From: Microbacterium hydrocarbonoxydans | Lineage (GTDB): Bacteria > Actinomycetota > Actinomycetes > Actinomycetales > Microbacteriaceae | Assembly: GCF_023715885.1 (NCBI RefSeq) | Contig: NZ_JAMBOY010000003.1 | Location: 496,001 to 560,000 of the forward strand | Length of the DNA stretch: 64,000 nucleotides | Direction: 5' to 3' | In this document: piece by piece, positions 9,308 to 17,793 of the stretch | Position numbering within the stretch: position 1 is the first letter of the stretch | Layout of the letters: each line of letters starts with the position of its first letter | Notes under the pieces: model-generated | Databases searched by the model: none | What the model saw: only the letters and a program-made list of their open reading frames with translations | What the model was told of the DNA's origin: nothing | Position numbers and translations under genes: made by a program

Positions 9308-11116
9308 ATGGCACATCTTCTCGGGGCCGAAGCCCTGCATCTCGAATATCCGACGAGGGTCGTGTTCGACTCCGTGACCCTCGGCATCGAGGAGGGCGAC
9401 CGCATCGGCATCGTCGGCCGCAACGGCGACGGCAAGTCGAGTCTGCTCGGCATGCTCGCCGGCACCAAGGAGCCGGACTCCGGTCGCGTCACGGTCCGCG
9501 GTGGTACGACGATCGGCGTGCTCTCGCAGGCCGATACGCTCGGCGACGACGTCACGATCGCCGAAGCCGTGGTGGGTGACACCCCCGAGCACGAGTGGGC
9601 GGGCGACGCGCGGGTGCGCGACGTGATCGCCGGGCTCCTGACGGATCTGCCCTGGGACGCGCGGATCGGCTCCCTCAGCGGAGGGCAGCGTCGGCGCGTA
9701 TCGCTCGCGAAGCTGCTCGCGGGGGACTGGGACGTCATCGCGCTCGATGAGCCGACCAACCACCTCGACGTCGAGGCGATCACCTGGCTCGCCGGACACC
9801 TCAAGAGGCGGTGGCCGGCCAACTCCGGTGCGCTCCTCGTCGTGACCCACGACCGGTGGTTCCTCGACGAGATCTGCACCGAGACCTGGGAGGTGCACGA
9901 CCGCATCGTCGAGCCCTTCGAGGGCGGCTACGCGGCGTACATCCTGCAGCGCGTGGAGCGCGACCGAATGGCGGCCGCCACCGAGGCCAAGCGGCAGAAC
10001 CTCGCGCGCAAGGAGCTGGCATGGCTCCGCCGCGGCGCCCCCGCCCGCACGAGCAAGCCGAAGTTCCGCATCGAGGCGGCCAACGAGCTCATCGCCGACG
10101 TGCCGGAGATCCGCGACGCGGTGTCGCTGCAGTCGCTCGCTGTGTCGCGCCTGGGCAAGGACGTCGTCGACCTCCTGGACGTCGGCGTCAGCTATCCGAC
10201 CGCCGACGGAGGCACCAGACGCATCCTGTCGGACGTCGAGTGGCGCATCGCGCCGGGTGAGCGCACCGGCATCCTCGGTGTCAACGGCGCCGGCAAGTCG
10301 ACCCTCCTCGGACTCATCTCGGGAACGGTCGAGCCGACGGAAGGGCGCATCAAGCGCGGCACCACCGTGAAGGTCAAGACGCTGACGCAGCGCCTCGACG
10401 AGCTCGAGCAGCACTGGACGGACCCGGTGCGCGTGGTGATCTCGGGCCTGCGCACCTCGTACACGATGGGTACCGGGTCGAAGGCGCAGGACCTCACGCC
10501 GGGGCAGCTCCTCGAACGGCTCGGCTTCTCCTCGGCGCAGCTGTCCACCCCGGTCAAGGACCTCTCCGGCGGGCAGCAGCGCCGGCTGCAGCTGCTCCTC
10601 GTGCTGCTCGACCAGCCCAACGTCCTGATCCTCGACGAACCCACGAACGACATGGACACTGACATGCTCGCGGCGATCGAGGACCTCCTCGACTCGTGGT
10701 CGGGAACCCTCCTCGTGGTCAGCCACGACCGGTACTTCCTCGAGCGCGTCACGGATCAGCAGTATGCGATCCTCGACGGACGCCTGCGCCACCTCCCGGG
10801 CGGCGTCGACGAGTACCTCCGCCTGCGTCAGCTGCAGGACGCGACTCCGGCGGCCGTGACGAAGACGGATGCCGCAGCGGCGCCGTCCGGTCTCGACGGT
10901 GCCGAACTGCGCGCGGCTCAGAAGGAGATCGCGTCTCTCGAGCGCCGGATCCAGAAGCTCACCGACCAGGTCGACAAGGCCAAGCACGCCCTCGCCGACC
11001 ATGATCAGTCGGACTACGCGGGCCTCGGCGATCGCATGAAGAAGATCGGCGAGCAGGAGTCCGAGATCGAGGAGCTCGAGCTGCGCTGGTTCGAGCTGAC
11101 GGAGCAGGTCGGCTGA
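9308..11116 (+). CDS. ABC-F family ATPase (Uup-like)
   Basis: A 602-residue soluble protein with two ABC ATPase domains and no membrane segments. Domain 1 has GRNGDGKSSLLG, LSGGQRRRVSLAKLL and ALDEPTNHLD. Domain 2 has [28 protein letters not shown] and ILDEPTNDMD. A charged linker (about residues 215-265) and a C-terminal predicted coiled coil (about 535-600) place it nearest to Uup in the ABC-F translation/ribosome-associated class. Antibiotic resistance should not be assumed. The ATG chosen gives the family start MAHLLGAEALHLEY; in-frame sequence upstream overlaps the divergent DUF222 gene. A TACCCT hexamer at 9292-9297 and GGAAGG at 9298-9303 lie just before it. Confidence 0.92.
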   Translation: MAHLLGAEALHLEYPTRVVFDSVTLGIEEGDRIGIVGRNGDGKSSLLGMLAGTKEPDSGRVTVRGGTTIGVLSQADTLGDDVTIAEAVVGDTPEHEWAGDARVRDVIAGLLTDLPWDARIGSLSGGQRRRVSLAKLLAGDWDVIALDEPTNHLDVEAITWLAGHLKRRWPANSGALLVVTHDRWFLDEICTETWEVHDRIVEPFEGGYAAYILQRVERDRMAAATEAKRQNLARKELAWLRRGAPARTSKPKFRIEAANELIADVPEIRDAVSLQSLAVSRLGKDVVDLLDVGVSYPTADGGTRRILSDVEWRIAPGERTGILGVNGAGKSTLLGLISGTVEPTEGRIKRGTTVKVKTLTQRLDELEQHWTDPVRVVISGLRTSYTMGTGSKAQDLTPGQLLERLGFSSAQLSTPVKDLSGGQQRRLQLLLVLLDQPNVLILDEPTNDMDTDMLAAIEDLLDSWSGTLLVVSHDRYFLERVTDQQYAILDGRLRHLPGGVDEYLRLRQLQDATPAAVTKTDAAAAPSGLDGAELRAAQKEIASLERRIQKLTDQVDKAKHALADHDQSDYAGLGDRMKKIGEQESEIEELELRWFELTEQVG

Positions 11117-11174
11117 CCCGCGCAGATCCGCCCCGCGAGGAATATCCTTCTCCTACCTGCGTTGGGAGGTAGGG

Positions 11175-12986
11175 ATGGAAGGCCTCGAAGTAACCGTCCT
11201 CATCGGACTCACGATCCTCGTCGGAGCGCTGCTCGCTCCCCGTATCCGCCTCGCTCTGCCGCTCGTGCTCGTCATCTTCGGTCTCGCGCTGGGATTCGTC
11301 CCGCAGCTGCGCGAGATCCAGCTGCCGCCCGAGACGGTCCTGCTGCTGTTCCTCCCGGTGATGCTGTTCTGGGAGAGCCTCACGACGTCGCTGCGGTCGA
11401 TCCGTCGCGACTTCCGCTACATCCTCCCGATGAGCACGCTGCTCGTCGTCGCGTCCGCGTTCGCGGTCGCCGGGATCGGCGTGCTGTTCGGCATGCCGTG
11501 GGAGATCGCCCTGATCCTCGGGGCCGCGGTCGCTCCTCCCGACGCCACCGCCGTCGCCGCGCTCGGTCGTCTGCTCCCGCGACGCATGTTCATGAAGCTC
11601 AAGGCGGAGAGCCTCACCAACGACGGCACCGCCCTCGTCCTCTACGCCATCGCGGTCTCCTTGGCACTGGGAGGCAACGTCACGCCCTGGTCGGTCACGC
11701 TGTCGGTGCTCATCTCGTATGTCGGAGGAGTGGCCGCGGGCATCGTGGTCGCCGCGCTCGGATACCTGCTTCTGCGCCGCACGTCGCGGACCGTGGTGAT
11801 CAACGTCACGCTGCTCCTCATCCCGTTCACCTCGTTCCTGCTCGCCGAGATCGTGCACGCGTCCGGTGTGCTCTCCGTCGTGGTGGCCGGTCTGATCGTC
11901 GCCTACGTCTCGCCGCGCGTGACGACGGCATCCTCGCGCCGCCAGGCCGATGCGGCATGGCCGTTCGGGGTCTTCCTGCTCAACGGCGCGCTGTTCGTGC
12001 TCATCGGGCTCGAAGTCCAGTTCGTCGTCCATGAGATCTCCGGAGCCGCGATCGGACGGCTCGTGCTCATCACCCTGGCCGTGTGGGTGACACTCCTGAT
12101 CGTGCGCTACGTCTTCCAGCTCCTGAACGCCCTGTTCCAGCGGCAGCCGGGCGCCCGCCAGGCACGGGGATCGCGCTCACGGGCGCGCGCCGTGTCGACG
12201 GTCGCCGGCATGCGCGGGGCCGTGTCGCTGGCGATCGCGCTGTCCGTGCCCGCGGCGAGCGCCACGGGCGGCGAGCTCGCCGGGCGCGACCAGATCGTCT
12301 TCGTCACGGCTGGAGTGATCCTCCTGAGCCTGCTCGTGCAGGCACCGCTGCTCCCGGCGATCGTGCGGTGGGCGCGGTTCCCCGTCGACCATGCGGAGGA
12401 CGAGGAGTACGAACTGGCCGAGCGCACCATCTCGGGTGCGGCTCTCGCCGCTCTCGACGACCTCGCGGCCGAGCACGGCGTCGGGCAGGAGATCCGCGAC
12501 AAAGTGCGAGCCGAGGGCTACCAGATGCTCGAGTTCTCGAACGCGCGAGCGCTGGCGAGAGAGCAGGCGATCGTGGATGCCGAGGCGCGCGCCCTCGACG
12601 AGATGCTCGACGAGCCCGACCCGCTCGGCGCCGGCACGGGTGGTGGGCGCGTCGTCACCGGCGCCGGAGAATCCGATTCCCCGTCGGGGATGAACGCCGC
12701 GGTGGCCGACGGCGACACCCTGCTCGACGGCGATGAGGGCATGGAGGGCGAGGTGAAGACGCTCCAGATGATCGCCACGTCGCCGGACATCGACGTCATG
12801 CAGCGCTCGCCGCTCGTGCGTCACGACGAGCACACCCGCCTCAAGCTCGCCCTGATCGACCGCAAGCGGGAGGTGCTGCTCGGACTCCGCCGATCGGGCA
12901 GGGTCGACGACCTCGTGGTGCGGCGCATCTCGGCGCGTCTCGACCTCGAACAGGTGCGACTGCAGGGGATCGAGGAGTTCGACTGA
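11175..12986 (+). CDS. Na+/H+ antiporter, CPA1 family
   Basis: A 603-residue integral membrane protein. The first 400 residues hold about 12 hydrophobic segments with the CPA1 motifs APPDATAVAAL (ion-binding Asp), ESLTNDGTALV and GMRGAVSLAIALS. It should exchange Na+ or K+ for H+ across the cell membrane. The cytoplasmic tail of about 200 residues contains helices (YQMLEFSNARALAREQ) and the common C-terminal pattern RLKLALIDRKREVLLGLRRSG, but these are split by a Gly/Asp-rich low-complexity stretch of about 60 residues (about 480-540). The ATG has a GGGAGG ribosome site, and TATCCT at 11143-11148 is a possible -10. It is monocistronic by spacing. Confidence 0.9.
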   Translation: MEGLEVTVLIGLTILVGALLAPRIRLALPLVLVIFGLALGFVPQLREIQLPPETVLLLFLPVMLFWESLTTSLRSIRRDFRYILPMSTLLVVASAFAVAGIGVLFGMPWEIALILGAAVAPPDATAVAALGRLLPRRMFMKLKAESLTNDGTALVLYAIAVSLALGGNVTPWSVTLSVLISYVGGVAAGIVVAALGYLLLRRTSRTVVINVTLLLIPFTSFLLAEIVHASGVLSVVVAGLIVAYVSPRVTTASSRRQADAAWPFGVFLLNGALFVLIGLEVQFVVHEISGAAIGRLVLITLAVWVTLLIVRYVFQLLNALFQRQPGARQARGSRSRARAVSTVAGMRGAVSLAIALSVPAASATGGELAGRDQIVFVTAGVILLSLLVQAPLLPAIVRWARFPVDHAEDEEYELAERTISGAALAALDDLAAEHGVGQEIRDKVRAEGYQMLEFSNARALAREQAIVDAEARALDEMLDEPDPLGAGTGGGRVVTGAGESDSPSGMNAAVADGDTLLDGDEGMEGEVKTLQMIATSPDIDVMQRSPLVRHDEHTRLKLALIDRKREVLLGLRRSGRVDDLVVRRISARLDLEQVRLQGIEEFD

Positions 12987-12991
12987 CGCGG

Positions 12992-13055
12992 CGTGACCCG
13001 CTGTGACGCTCTGTGACAGCTCGATTGTCGCGTGCGCCCGGCGCCTGCCTAACGT
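12992..13055 (+). promoter_or_regulatory. metQ upstream region with spaced TGTGAC repeats and a candidate promoter
   Basis: CTGTGAC occurs at 13001-13007 and 13011-13017 (10-bp period), with CGTGAC at 12992-12997. TTGTCG at 13025-13030 and TAACGT at 13050-13055 could be -35 and -10 boxes at a long 19-bp spacing. I see no SAM riboswitch fold. Confidence 0.35.
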
Positions 13056-13088
13056 ATTCGAGTCCCCCAAGAGAGGAACCCCCACCCC

Positions 13089-13997
13089 ATGTCACGCCGC
13101 ACCACTTCCCTCATCGCCGCGCTCGCCGCGGTGCCGCTGTTCGTCGCCCTCTCGGGCTGCGCGACCGCATCCTCCGACGCCGGATCCGGCGGTGACGCCG
13201 GGGGTGACGAGACCGTCAAGATCGGCGTCGTCGGCAAGGGAGACCCGCAGTGGGCACCGTTCGTCGAGGCCGCGGCCGAGGAGGGCATCACGGTCGAGCT
13301 CGTCGACTTCGGCTCGTACGAGCAGCCGAACCCCGCGCTGAGCGAGGGCGAGATCGACCTCAACCAGTTCCAGCACATCGTCTACCTCGCCGAGTACAAC
13401 AACGCCTCGGGCTCGGATCTGACGCCGATCGGCTCCACCGCCATCTACCCGCTCGGTCTGTACTCGAAGAAGTATGACGACGTGAAGAGCATCCCCGAGG
13501 GCGAGACCGTCGCCGTCCCCGACGACGCGTCGAATCAGGCCCGTGCGCTCAACGTGCTGCAGTCGGCGGGGCTCGTCGAGCTGAAGGACGGCGGTACCGC
13601 GTACTCCGACCTCGCTCAGGTCGACGAGGCGAAGTCGAAGGTCAAGGTCACGGCGCTCGAGGCCGCGCTGATCCCCACCTCGCTGCCCGACGTCGCCGCA
13701 GCGATCATCAACAACGACTTCGTCGAGGATGCGGGACTGACGTTCGACGACGCGATCGCGCAGGACGATCCGGAGGACGCCGCCTCCCTGCCGTACGTGA
13801 ACATCTTCGCTGCGCGCGCCGAGGATGCCGACAACGAGACCTACCTCAAGCTCGTCGAGATCTTCCAGACCGACGAAGACGTGCAGGCAGGCCTGCTCGA
13901 GTCGTCGGGCGACACCGCCGTGCCGCTGCAGACGCCCGTCCAGGAACTCGTCGACACCCTGGCGAAGGTCCAGAAGGACGCCGACGCGAAGAAGTGA
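13089..13997 (+). CDS. metQ: Methionine-binding lipoprotein MetQ (NlpA family)
   Basis: A 302-residue lipoprotein with signal peptide and lipobox LSGC (Cys24), then a short Gly/Asp linker and an NlpA-type binding domain. IGVVGKGDPQW, the aromatic-rich SEGEIDLNQFQHIVYL and IYPLGLYSKK match MetQ proteins, which deliver D/L-methionine to the MetNI importer. It is followed 106 nt later by metN and then metI, giving the full transporter. A small hairpin in the gap could reduce read-through, so that the binding protein is made in excess (inference). Confidence 0.92.
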   Translation: MSRRTTSLIAALAAVPLFVALSGCATASSDAGSGGDAGGDETVKIGVVGKGDPQWAPFVEAAAEEGITVELVDFGSYEQPNPALSEGEIDLNQFQHIVYLAEYNNASGSDLTPIGSTAIYPLGLYSKKYDDVKSIPEGETVAVPDDASNQARALNVLQSAGLVELKDGGTAYSDLAQVDEAKSKVKVTALEAALIPTSLPDVAAAIINNDFVEDAGLTFDDAIAQDDPEDAASLPYVNIFAARAEDADNETYLKLVEIFQTDEDVQAGLLESSGDTAVPLQTPVQELVDTLAKVQKDADAKK

Positions 13998-14003
13998 CTC
14001 GGC

Positions 14004-14022
14004 CGGGGTGAGATCCACCCCG
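14004..14022 (+). terminator. Short hairpin between metQ and metN
   Basis: A 7-bp GC stem (14004-14010 with 14016-14022) encloses AGATC. It is too short to be a convincing full terminator; partial attenuation is possible. Confidence 0.35.
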
Positions 14023-14103
14023 CGCTGATGCGAGAGAATCGGGTGGCGCCGCGTGCGTCGCCCGATTCGTCGTTCCGCCGCCCACCCCATCACCGGAGCA
14101 TCC

Positions 14104-15147
14104 ATGCCGATCGTGAGCCTGACCAACGTGTCGAAGGCCTATCCCTCCCGCACTTCGCGTGACGCCGAGATCGTCGCGGTCGACGACGTCACCCTCGACA
14201 TCGAGAAGGGCGACGTCTTCGGGATCATCGGGTACTCCGGGGCGGGCAAGTCCACGCTCGTGCGCCTGATCAACGCCCTCGAGCCGGCCACGTCGGGCAC
14301 GATCCTCGTCGACGGCGTCGACATCACGACGCTGTCGGAGAGCGCCCTCCGCAAGGTCCGCGGCGGCATCGGCATGATCTTCCAGCAGTTCAACCTCTTC
14401 GCGTCGCGGTCGGTGAAGGCGAACATCGCCTATCCCCTCAAGCTCGCCGGGTGGTCGAAGGCCGACATCGAGGAGCGCGTGGCCGAACTGCTGTCGTTCG
14501 TCGGCTTGTCCGACAAGGCCAAGGCCTATCCCGAGCAGCTCTCCGGTGGTCAGAAGCAGCGCGTCGGCATCGCTCGCGCGCTCGCCACCAAGCCGGCGAT
14601 CCTGCTGGCCGACGAGGCGACCAGCGCCCTCGACCCGCAGACGACGCACGAGGTGCTCGATCTGCTCGGCCGCGTCAACCGGGAGCAGGGCGTCACGATC
14701 GTCGTCATCACGCACGAGATGGACGTCATCCAGACCATCGCCACGAAGGTCGCCGTGATGGAGCGCGGCCGGGTGATCGAGCAGGGCGACGTGTTCGACG
14801 TCTTCTCCGCACCGCAGAACCCGGCATCCCAGCGCTTCGTCGGGACGGTGGTCAAAGGCATCCCGTCGCCCGCCGAGCTGGCCGTGCTGCGCGACCGGCA
14901 CCACGGCCGCATCGTCACGTTCTCGTTCCGCGACGGCGACTCCTCGCAGGCGCAGGTGTTCCTCGATCTCGCCGCCGCCGGACTCGACTTCGAGCTCGTG
15001 TACGGCGGTATCAACGACATCCGCGGTCGCGCGTTCGGGCACCTGACCCTCGCGATCCGCGGCGACGCCGCCGCCGTCGACCGCGCGCTCGCGGCGATCG
15101 GTGAACGCGTCGAAGTGACCGAGCTCGCCGGAGAGGAGGCCCGCTGA
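14104..15147 (+). CDS. metN: Methionine ABC transporter ATP-binding protein MetN
   Basis: A 347-residue ABC ATPase with Walker A GYSGAGKSTLVR, signature QLSGGQKQRVGIARAL, Walker B ILLADEATSALD and the switch His in VITHEMD. Residues about 255-340 form the NIL/ACT-like regulatory domain (FRDGDSSQAQVF, YGGINDIRGRAFGHL) that binds methionine and inhibits transport in E. coli MetNI. The start is the ATG giving MPIVSLTNVSKAY; an upstream in-frame ATG at 14053 would add an unsupported 17 residues. It overlaps metI by one base (TGATG). Confidence 0.95.
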   Translation: MPIVSLTNVSKAYPSRTSRDAEIVAVDDVTLDIEKGDVFGIIGYSGAGKSTLVRLINALEPATSGTILVDGVDITTLSESALRKVRGGIGMIFQQFNLFASRSVKANIAYPLKLAGWSKADIEERVAELLSFVGLSDKAKAYPEQLSGGQKQRVGIARALATKPAILLADEATSALDPQTTHEVLDLLGRVNREQGVTIVVITHEMDVIQTIATKVAVMERGRVIEQGDVFDVFSAPQNPASQRFVGTVVKGIPSPAELAVLRDRHHGRIVTFSFRDGDSSQAQVFLDLAAAGLDFELVYGGINDIRGRAFGHLTLAIRGDAAAVDRALAAIGERVEVTELAGEEAR

Positions 15148-15806
15148 TGGAACGCCTGATCGAACTGGGTCCGGAGTTCTGGTCCGCCGCCCTCGAGACC
15201 CTCTACATGACGACCTTCGCCCTGGTGCTCGGCGGGGTGCTGGGACTCGTGATCGGTGTCGTGCTCTACGTCACCCGTCCCGGCGGGCTGATGCAGAACG
15301 CCGCGGTCTCGGCCATCGCGAATCTCGCGGTGAACTTCTTCCGTCCGATCCCGTTCGTGCTTTTCGTCGCCGTTGCGCAGCCGTTCGCCCGGGTCGTCGT
15401 CGGCTCCGGCATCGGCACGACCGCCGGCGCGTTCCTCATCGGCATCGCCGCCGCGTTCGCGATCGGTCGCATCGTCGAGCAGCATCTCGTCTCGGTGTCG
15501 CCCGGTGTGATCGAAGCCGCGCGCGCGATGGGTGCGAGCCCGCTGCGCATCCTCTTCACCGTCGCGATCCCCGAGTCGCTCGGCCCGCTCATCCTCGGCT
15601 ACACGTTCATCGTCGTCGCCCTGATCGACATGACGGCGATGGCCGGCCTGATCGGCGGTGGGGGCCTCGGAGCCTTCGCCCAGATCTACGGCTTCCGCCA
15701 GTTCGAACCCGTCGTGATGTGGGCCGCGATCATCCTCATCGTCGTGTTCGTACACCTCGTGCAGCTGCTCGGTACGCGCCTCGCGCGCCGGATCATGCGC
15801 CGCTGA
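15147..15806 (+). CDS. metI: Methionine ABC transporter permease MetI
   Basis: A 219-residue BPD-type permease with five or six membrane segments. The EAA coupling loop reads EAARAMGASPLRILFTVAIP and the C-terminal region GYTFIVVALIDMTAMAGLIGGGGLG is typical of MetI. It forms the homodimeric channel with MetN on the cytoplasmic side. The start codon overlaps the metN stop. Its last 14 bases overlap the end of the convergent pseudouridine synthase gene, leaving no room for an intergenic terminator. Confidence 0.95.
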   Translation: MERLIELGPEFWSAALETLYMTTFALVLGGVLGLVIGVVLYVTRPGGLMQNAAVSAIANLAVNFFRPIPFVLFVAVAQPFARVVVGSGIGTTAGAFLIGIAAAFAIGRIVEQHLVSVSPGVIEAARAMGASPLRILFTVAIPESLGPLILGYTFIVVALIDMTAMAGLIGGGGLGAFAQIYGFRQFEPVVMWAAIILIVVFVHLVQLLGTRLARRIMRR

Positions 15807-16740
15807 CCGCGCTCGCATCCGGCGCGAAGGCGAGGGAGCGCCGCGTGGTGAACTCCCGTGCGGCGCCGCTCAGCGGGTCGACGAAGCGCAGCTCGCGCGC
15901 GAGCAGCTGCAACGGCCGGTCGAAGTCGTCGGGGGTCTCGGGCTCCAGCACGGGGTAGAAGCGATCGTGCAGGATGCCGAGGCCCACCGCCGCGAGGTGC
16001 ACGCGGAGCTGGTGCATCTTGCCGCTGTGCGGACGGAGCAGGGTGTGCACGACGTCGCCGTCGGCGTTCTGGATCTCGATCAGCGTCTCGGCGTTCGGCT
16101 CGCGATCGGGCACGACCTCGACGCACAGCTGCGCACGCGGCTTCACGATGTGGTTGCGGTACACGAGCGGGAAGCGCGCGGCATCCTGCTCCCAGCCCTC
16201 CGGACGCGCGGACACCGCCTCGTAGGTCTTCCGTACCTCGCGATTCTCGAACATCAGCTGGTACGCGCCCCGCGTCTCCGGACGGGCGGAGAACATCAGC
16301 AGCCCGGCTGTCGCGCGATCGAGACGATGGATCGGGGTCAGCTCCGGGATGCCGAGGAGATTGCGCAGCCGCACGAGCGCGGAGTTCTGCACGTACTTGC
16401 CGCCGGGCGTCGTCGGCAGGAAGTGCGGCTTGTCGATCACGACGAGGTCGTGGTCCTGATGCAGCACCTCGATCGGGAACGGGATCTCGCGCTCCTCGGG
16501 CGGCTCGCGGTAGTACCAGACGAACTCCTCCGCGCCGAGCGGGGTCTCACGCGGGAGCGGCCTGCCGTCGCGCGCCACGATCTCGCCCCGGTCGAACCGC
16601 ACGAGAAGTCGCTCGGGGTCGAGGTGAAAGAACCTTTCGATCATGTACTCCGCGATCGTCGGCCACTCGCCCGTCAGGGGCACGTGGAGTCGGGTCGCCC
16701 CCACGCCGTCGCGCATGGGGAGGGGGGAGAGCATGCCCAT
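15793..16740 (-). CDS. RluA-family RNA pseudouridine synthase
   Basis: A 315-residue enzyme that isomerises uridine in RNA. The catalytic Asp motif is HRLDRATAGLLMFS, preceded by VLHQDHDLVVIDKPHFLPTTPGG and followed by LLRPHSGKMHQLRVHLAAVG, all RluA-family landmarks. No S4 domain is clear at the N terminus (about 90 residues including WPTIAEYMIERFF). The start at 16740 is supported by TAGGCT 7 nt upstream, which predicts a leaderless mRNA; a second ATG lies two codons in. The target uridine (rRNA or tRNA) cannot be told from sequence. Confidence 0.9.
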   Translation of the reverse strand: MGMLSPLPMRDGVGATRLHVPLTGEWPTIAEYMIERFFHLDPERLLVRFDRGEIVARDGRPLPRETPLGAEEFVWYYREPPEEREIPFPIEVLHQDHDLVVIDKPHFLPTTPGGKYVQNSALVRLRNLLGIPELTPIHRLDRATAGLLMFSARPETRGAYQLMFENREVRKTYEAVSARPEGWEQDAARFPLVYRNHIVKPRAQLCVEVVPDREPNAETLIEIQNADGDVVHTLLRPHSGKMHQLRVHLAAVGLGILHDRFYPVLEPETPDDFDRPLQLLARELRFVDPLSGAAREFTTRRSLAFAPDASAVSGA

Positions 16741-16747
16741 TCCGACC

Positions 16748-16753
16748 AGCCTA
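16748..16753 (-). promoter_or_regulatory. -10 hexamer TAGGCT for the pseudouridine synthase, overlapping the upstream stop codon
   Basis: TAGGCT ends 7 nt before the ATG at 16740. Its TAG is the stop codon of the upstream GlxA-like gene. A leaderless transcript is predicted. Confidence 0.5.
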
Positions 16754-17704
16754 CGCGGCGCGCGCGAACCGGGAGCGGTACTGCTGGGGCGCGAGCCCGA
16801 GCCGGTCACGGAAGTGCTTGCGCAACGCGGCGGCCGTCGCGAATCCCGACCGCGCCGCCACGTCGTCGATCGTCAGGTCGGTCGTCTCCAGCAGCTCGCG
16901 TGCGCGATCGACCTTGGCATCGGCGAACCAGTCGCCGACCGTGCGGCCCGTCTCGGCGCGGAAGCGTCGTGTGAGCGTCCGCACGCTCATGCCGAAGCGT
17001 GCCGCGACGGCGGCGAGCGAGAGAGGCTCGTCGAGGTGCGCCATCAGCCACCCCTGGATGTCGCCGGACGAGCCCGGGACCGACTGCGGCACCGGCGGTC
17101 TGGCGATGAACTGTCGCTGACCGCCTCCGCGGTGCGGGGCGGCGAGCGTCACCTTGGACACCGTCGCCGCCACGGCCGCGCCGTGGTCCGTCGCGATGAG
17201 GTGCATCGTGGCATCGATCGCCGCCGACGCGCCCGCGGCCGTCAGCACAGAGCCTGCGTCGACGAACAGCTCGTCCTCGCGCAGCCGGACGCGCGGAAAC
17301 CGTCGGCCGAACTCCTCGGCGGCGCACCAGTGCGTCGTCGCCTCGCGCCCGTCCAGCAGACCCGCCGCCGCGACCGTGAACGCTCCGGTGCAGAAGCTCA
17401 CGATCCGTCGATCGGCGAAGTCGCTCAGCCCGATCGGGTCGCCCGCGATCTCGGCGTCGCTCCACGGCGGGATGATGATGGTGTCCGCCGTCTCGAGGAC
17501 CCTCCGGTCGGCGGCGGGAGTGATCGCGAAGTCGGAGTTCGTCGGCACGGGTGCTCCGTCGAGCGTGCAGGTGGTGACGGAGTAGAGCGCTTCGCCGTCG
17601 CGCTGAGCAGCGCGGAAGAAGCGGGCGGGGATGCCGAGCTCGTAGGGGAAGACCCCGGGAAGCGCGACGACGGCGATCTGGTGCATGGCTCTATCGTGAC
17701 ACAT
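16751..17704 (-). CDS. GlxA-like transcriptional regulator: DJ-1/PfpI domain plus AraC helix-turn-helix
   Basis: A 317-residue regulator. Residues about 8-170 form a class I glutamine amidotransferase-like (DJ-1/PfpI) domain, including IVSFCTGAFTVAAAGLLDG with the nucleophile-elbow Cys. Residues about 215-310 are an AraC/XylS double helix-turn-helix (LSLAAVAARFGMSVRTLTRRF and IDDVAARSGFATAAALRKHF). The ATG at 17704 has GGAAGG five bases upstream; the later ATG at 17686 lacks a ribosome site. It is divergent from an NADP-dependent oxidoreductase gene, which it may control in response to a small metabolite (inference). Confidence 0.9.
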   Translation of the reverse strand: MCHDRAMHQIAVVALPGVFPYELGIPARFFRAAQRDGEALYSVTTCTLDGAPVPTNSDFAITPAADRRVLETADTIIIPPWSDAEIAGDPIGLSDFADRRIVSFCTGAFTVAAAGLLDGREATTHWCAAEEFGRRFPRVRLREDELFVDAGSVLTAAGASAAIDATMHLIATDHGAAVAATVSKVTLAAPHRGGGQRQFIARPPVPQSVPGSSGDIQGWLMAHLDEPLSLAAVAARFGMSVRTLTRRFRAETGRTVGDWFADAKVDRARELLETTDLTIDDVAARSGFATAAALRKHFRDRLGLAPQQYRSRFARAA

Positions 17705-17731
17705 GTTGTCCTTCCGGCCACTGGTGGGGTC

Positions 17732-17756
17732 GGTATCCGATCGCCAGGCTGGTATC
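17732..17756. promoter_or_regulatory. Direct repeats GGTATC in the divergent promoter region
   Basis: GGTATC occurs at 17732-17737 and 17751-17756, 19 bp apart. This spacing suits a tandem-HTH AraC-type regulator, but the evidence is only positional. Confidence 0.3.
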
Positions 17757-17793
17757 TGCAATCACAGGATCAGCAGAACAGAAAGGTAATCCC

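Noticed and set aside
12987..13088. SAM riboswitch before metQ
   Set aside because: The gap is only about 100 nt and I find none of the conserved helices or kink-turn of SAM riboswitches.
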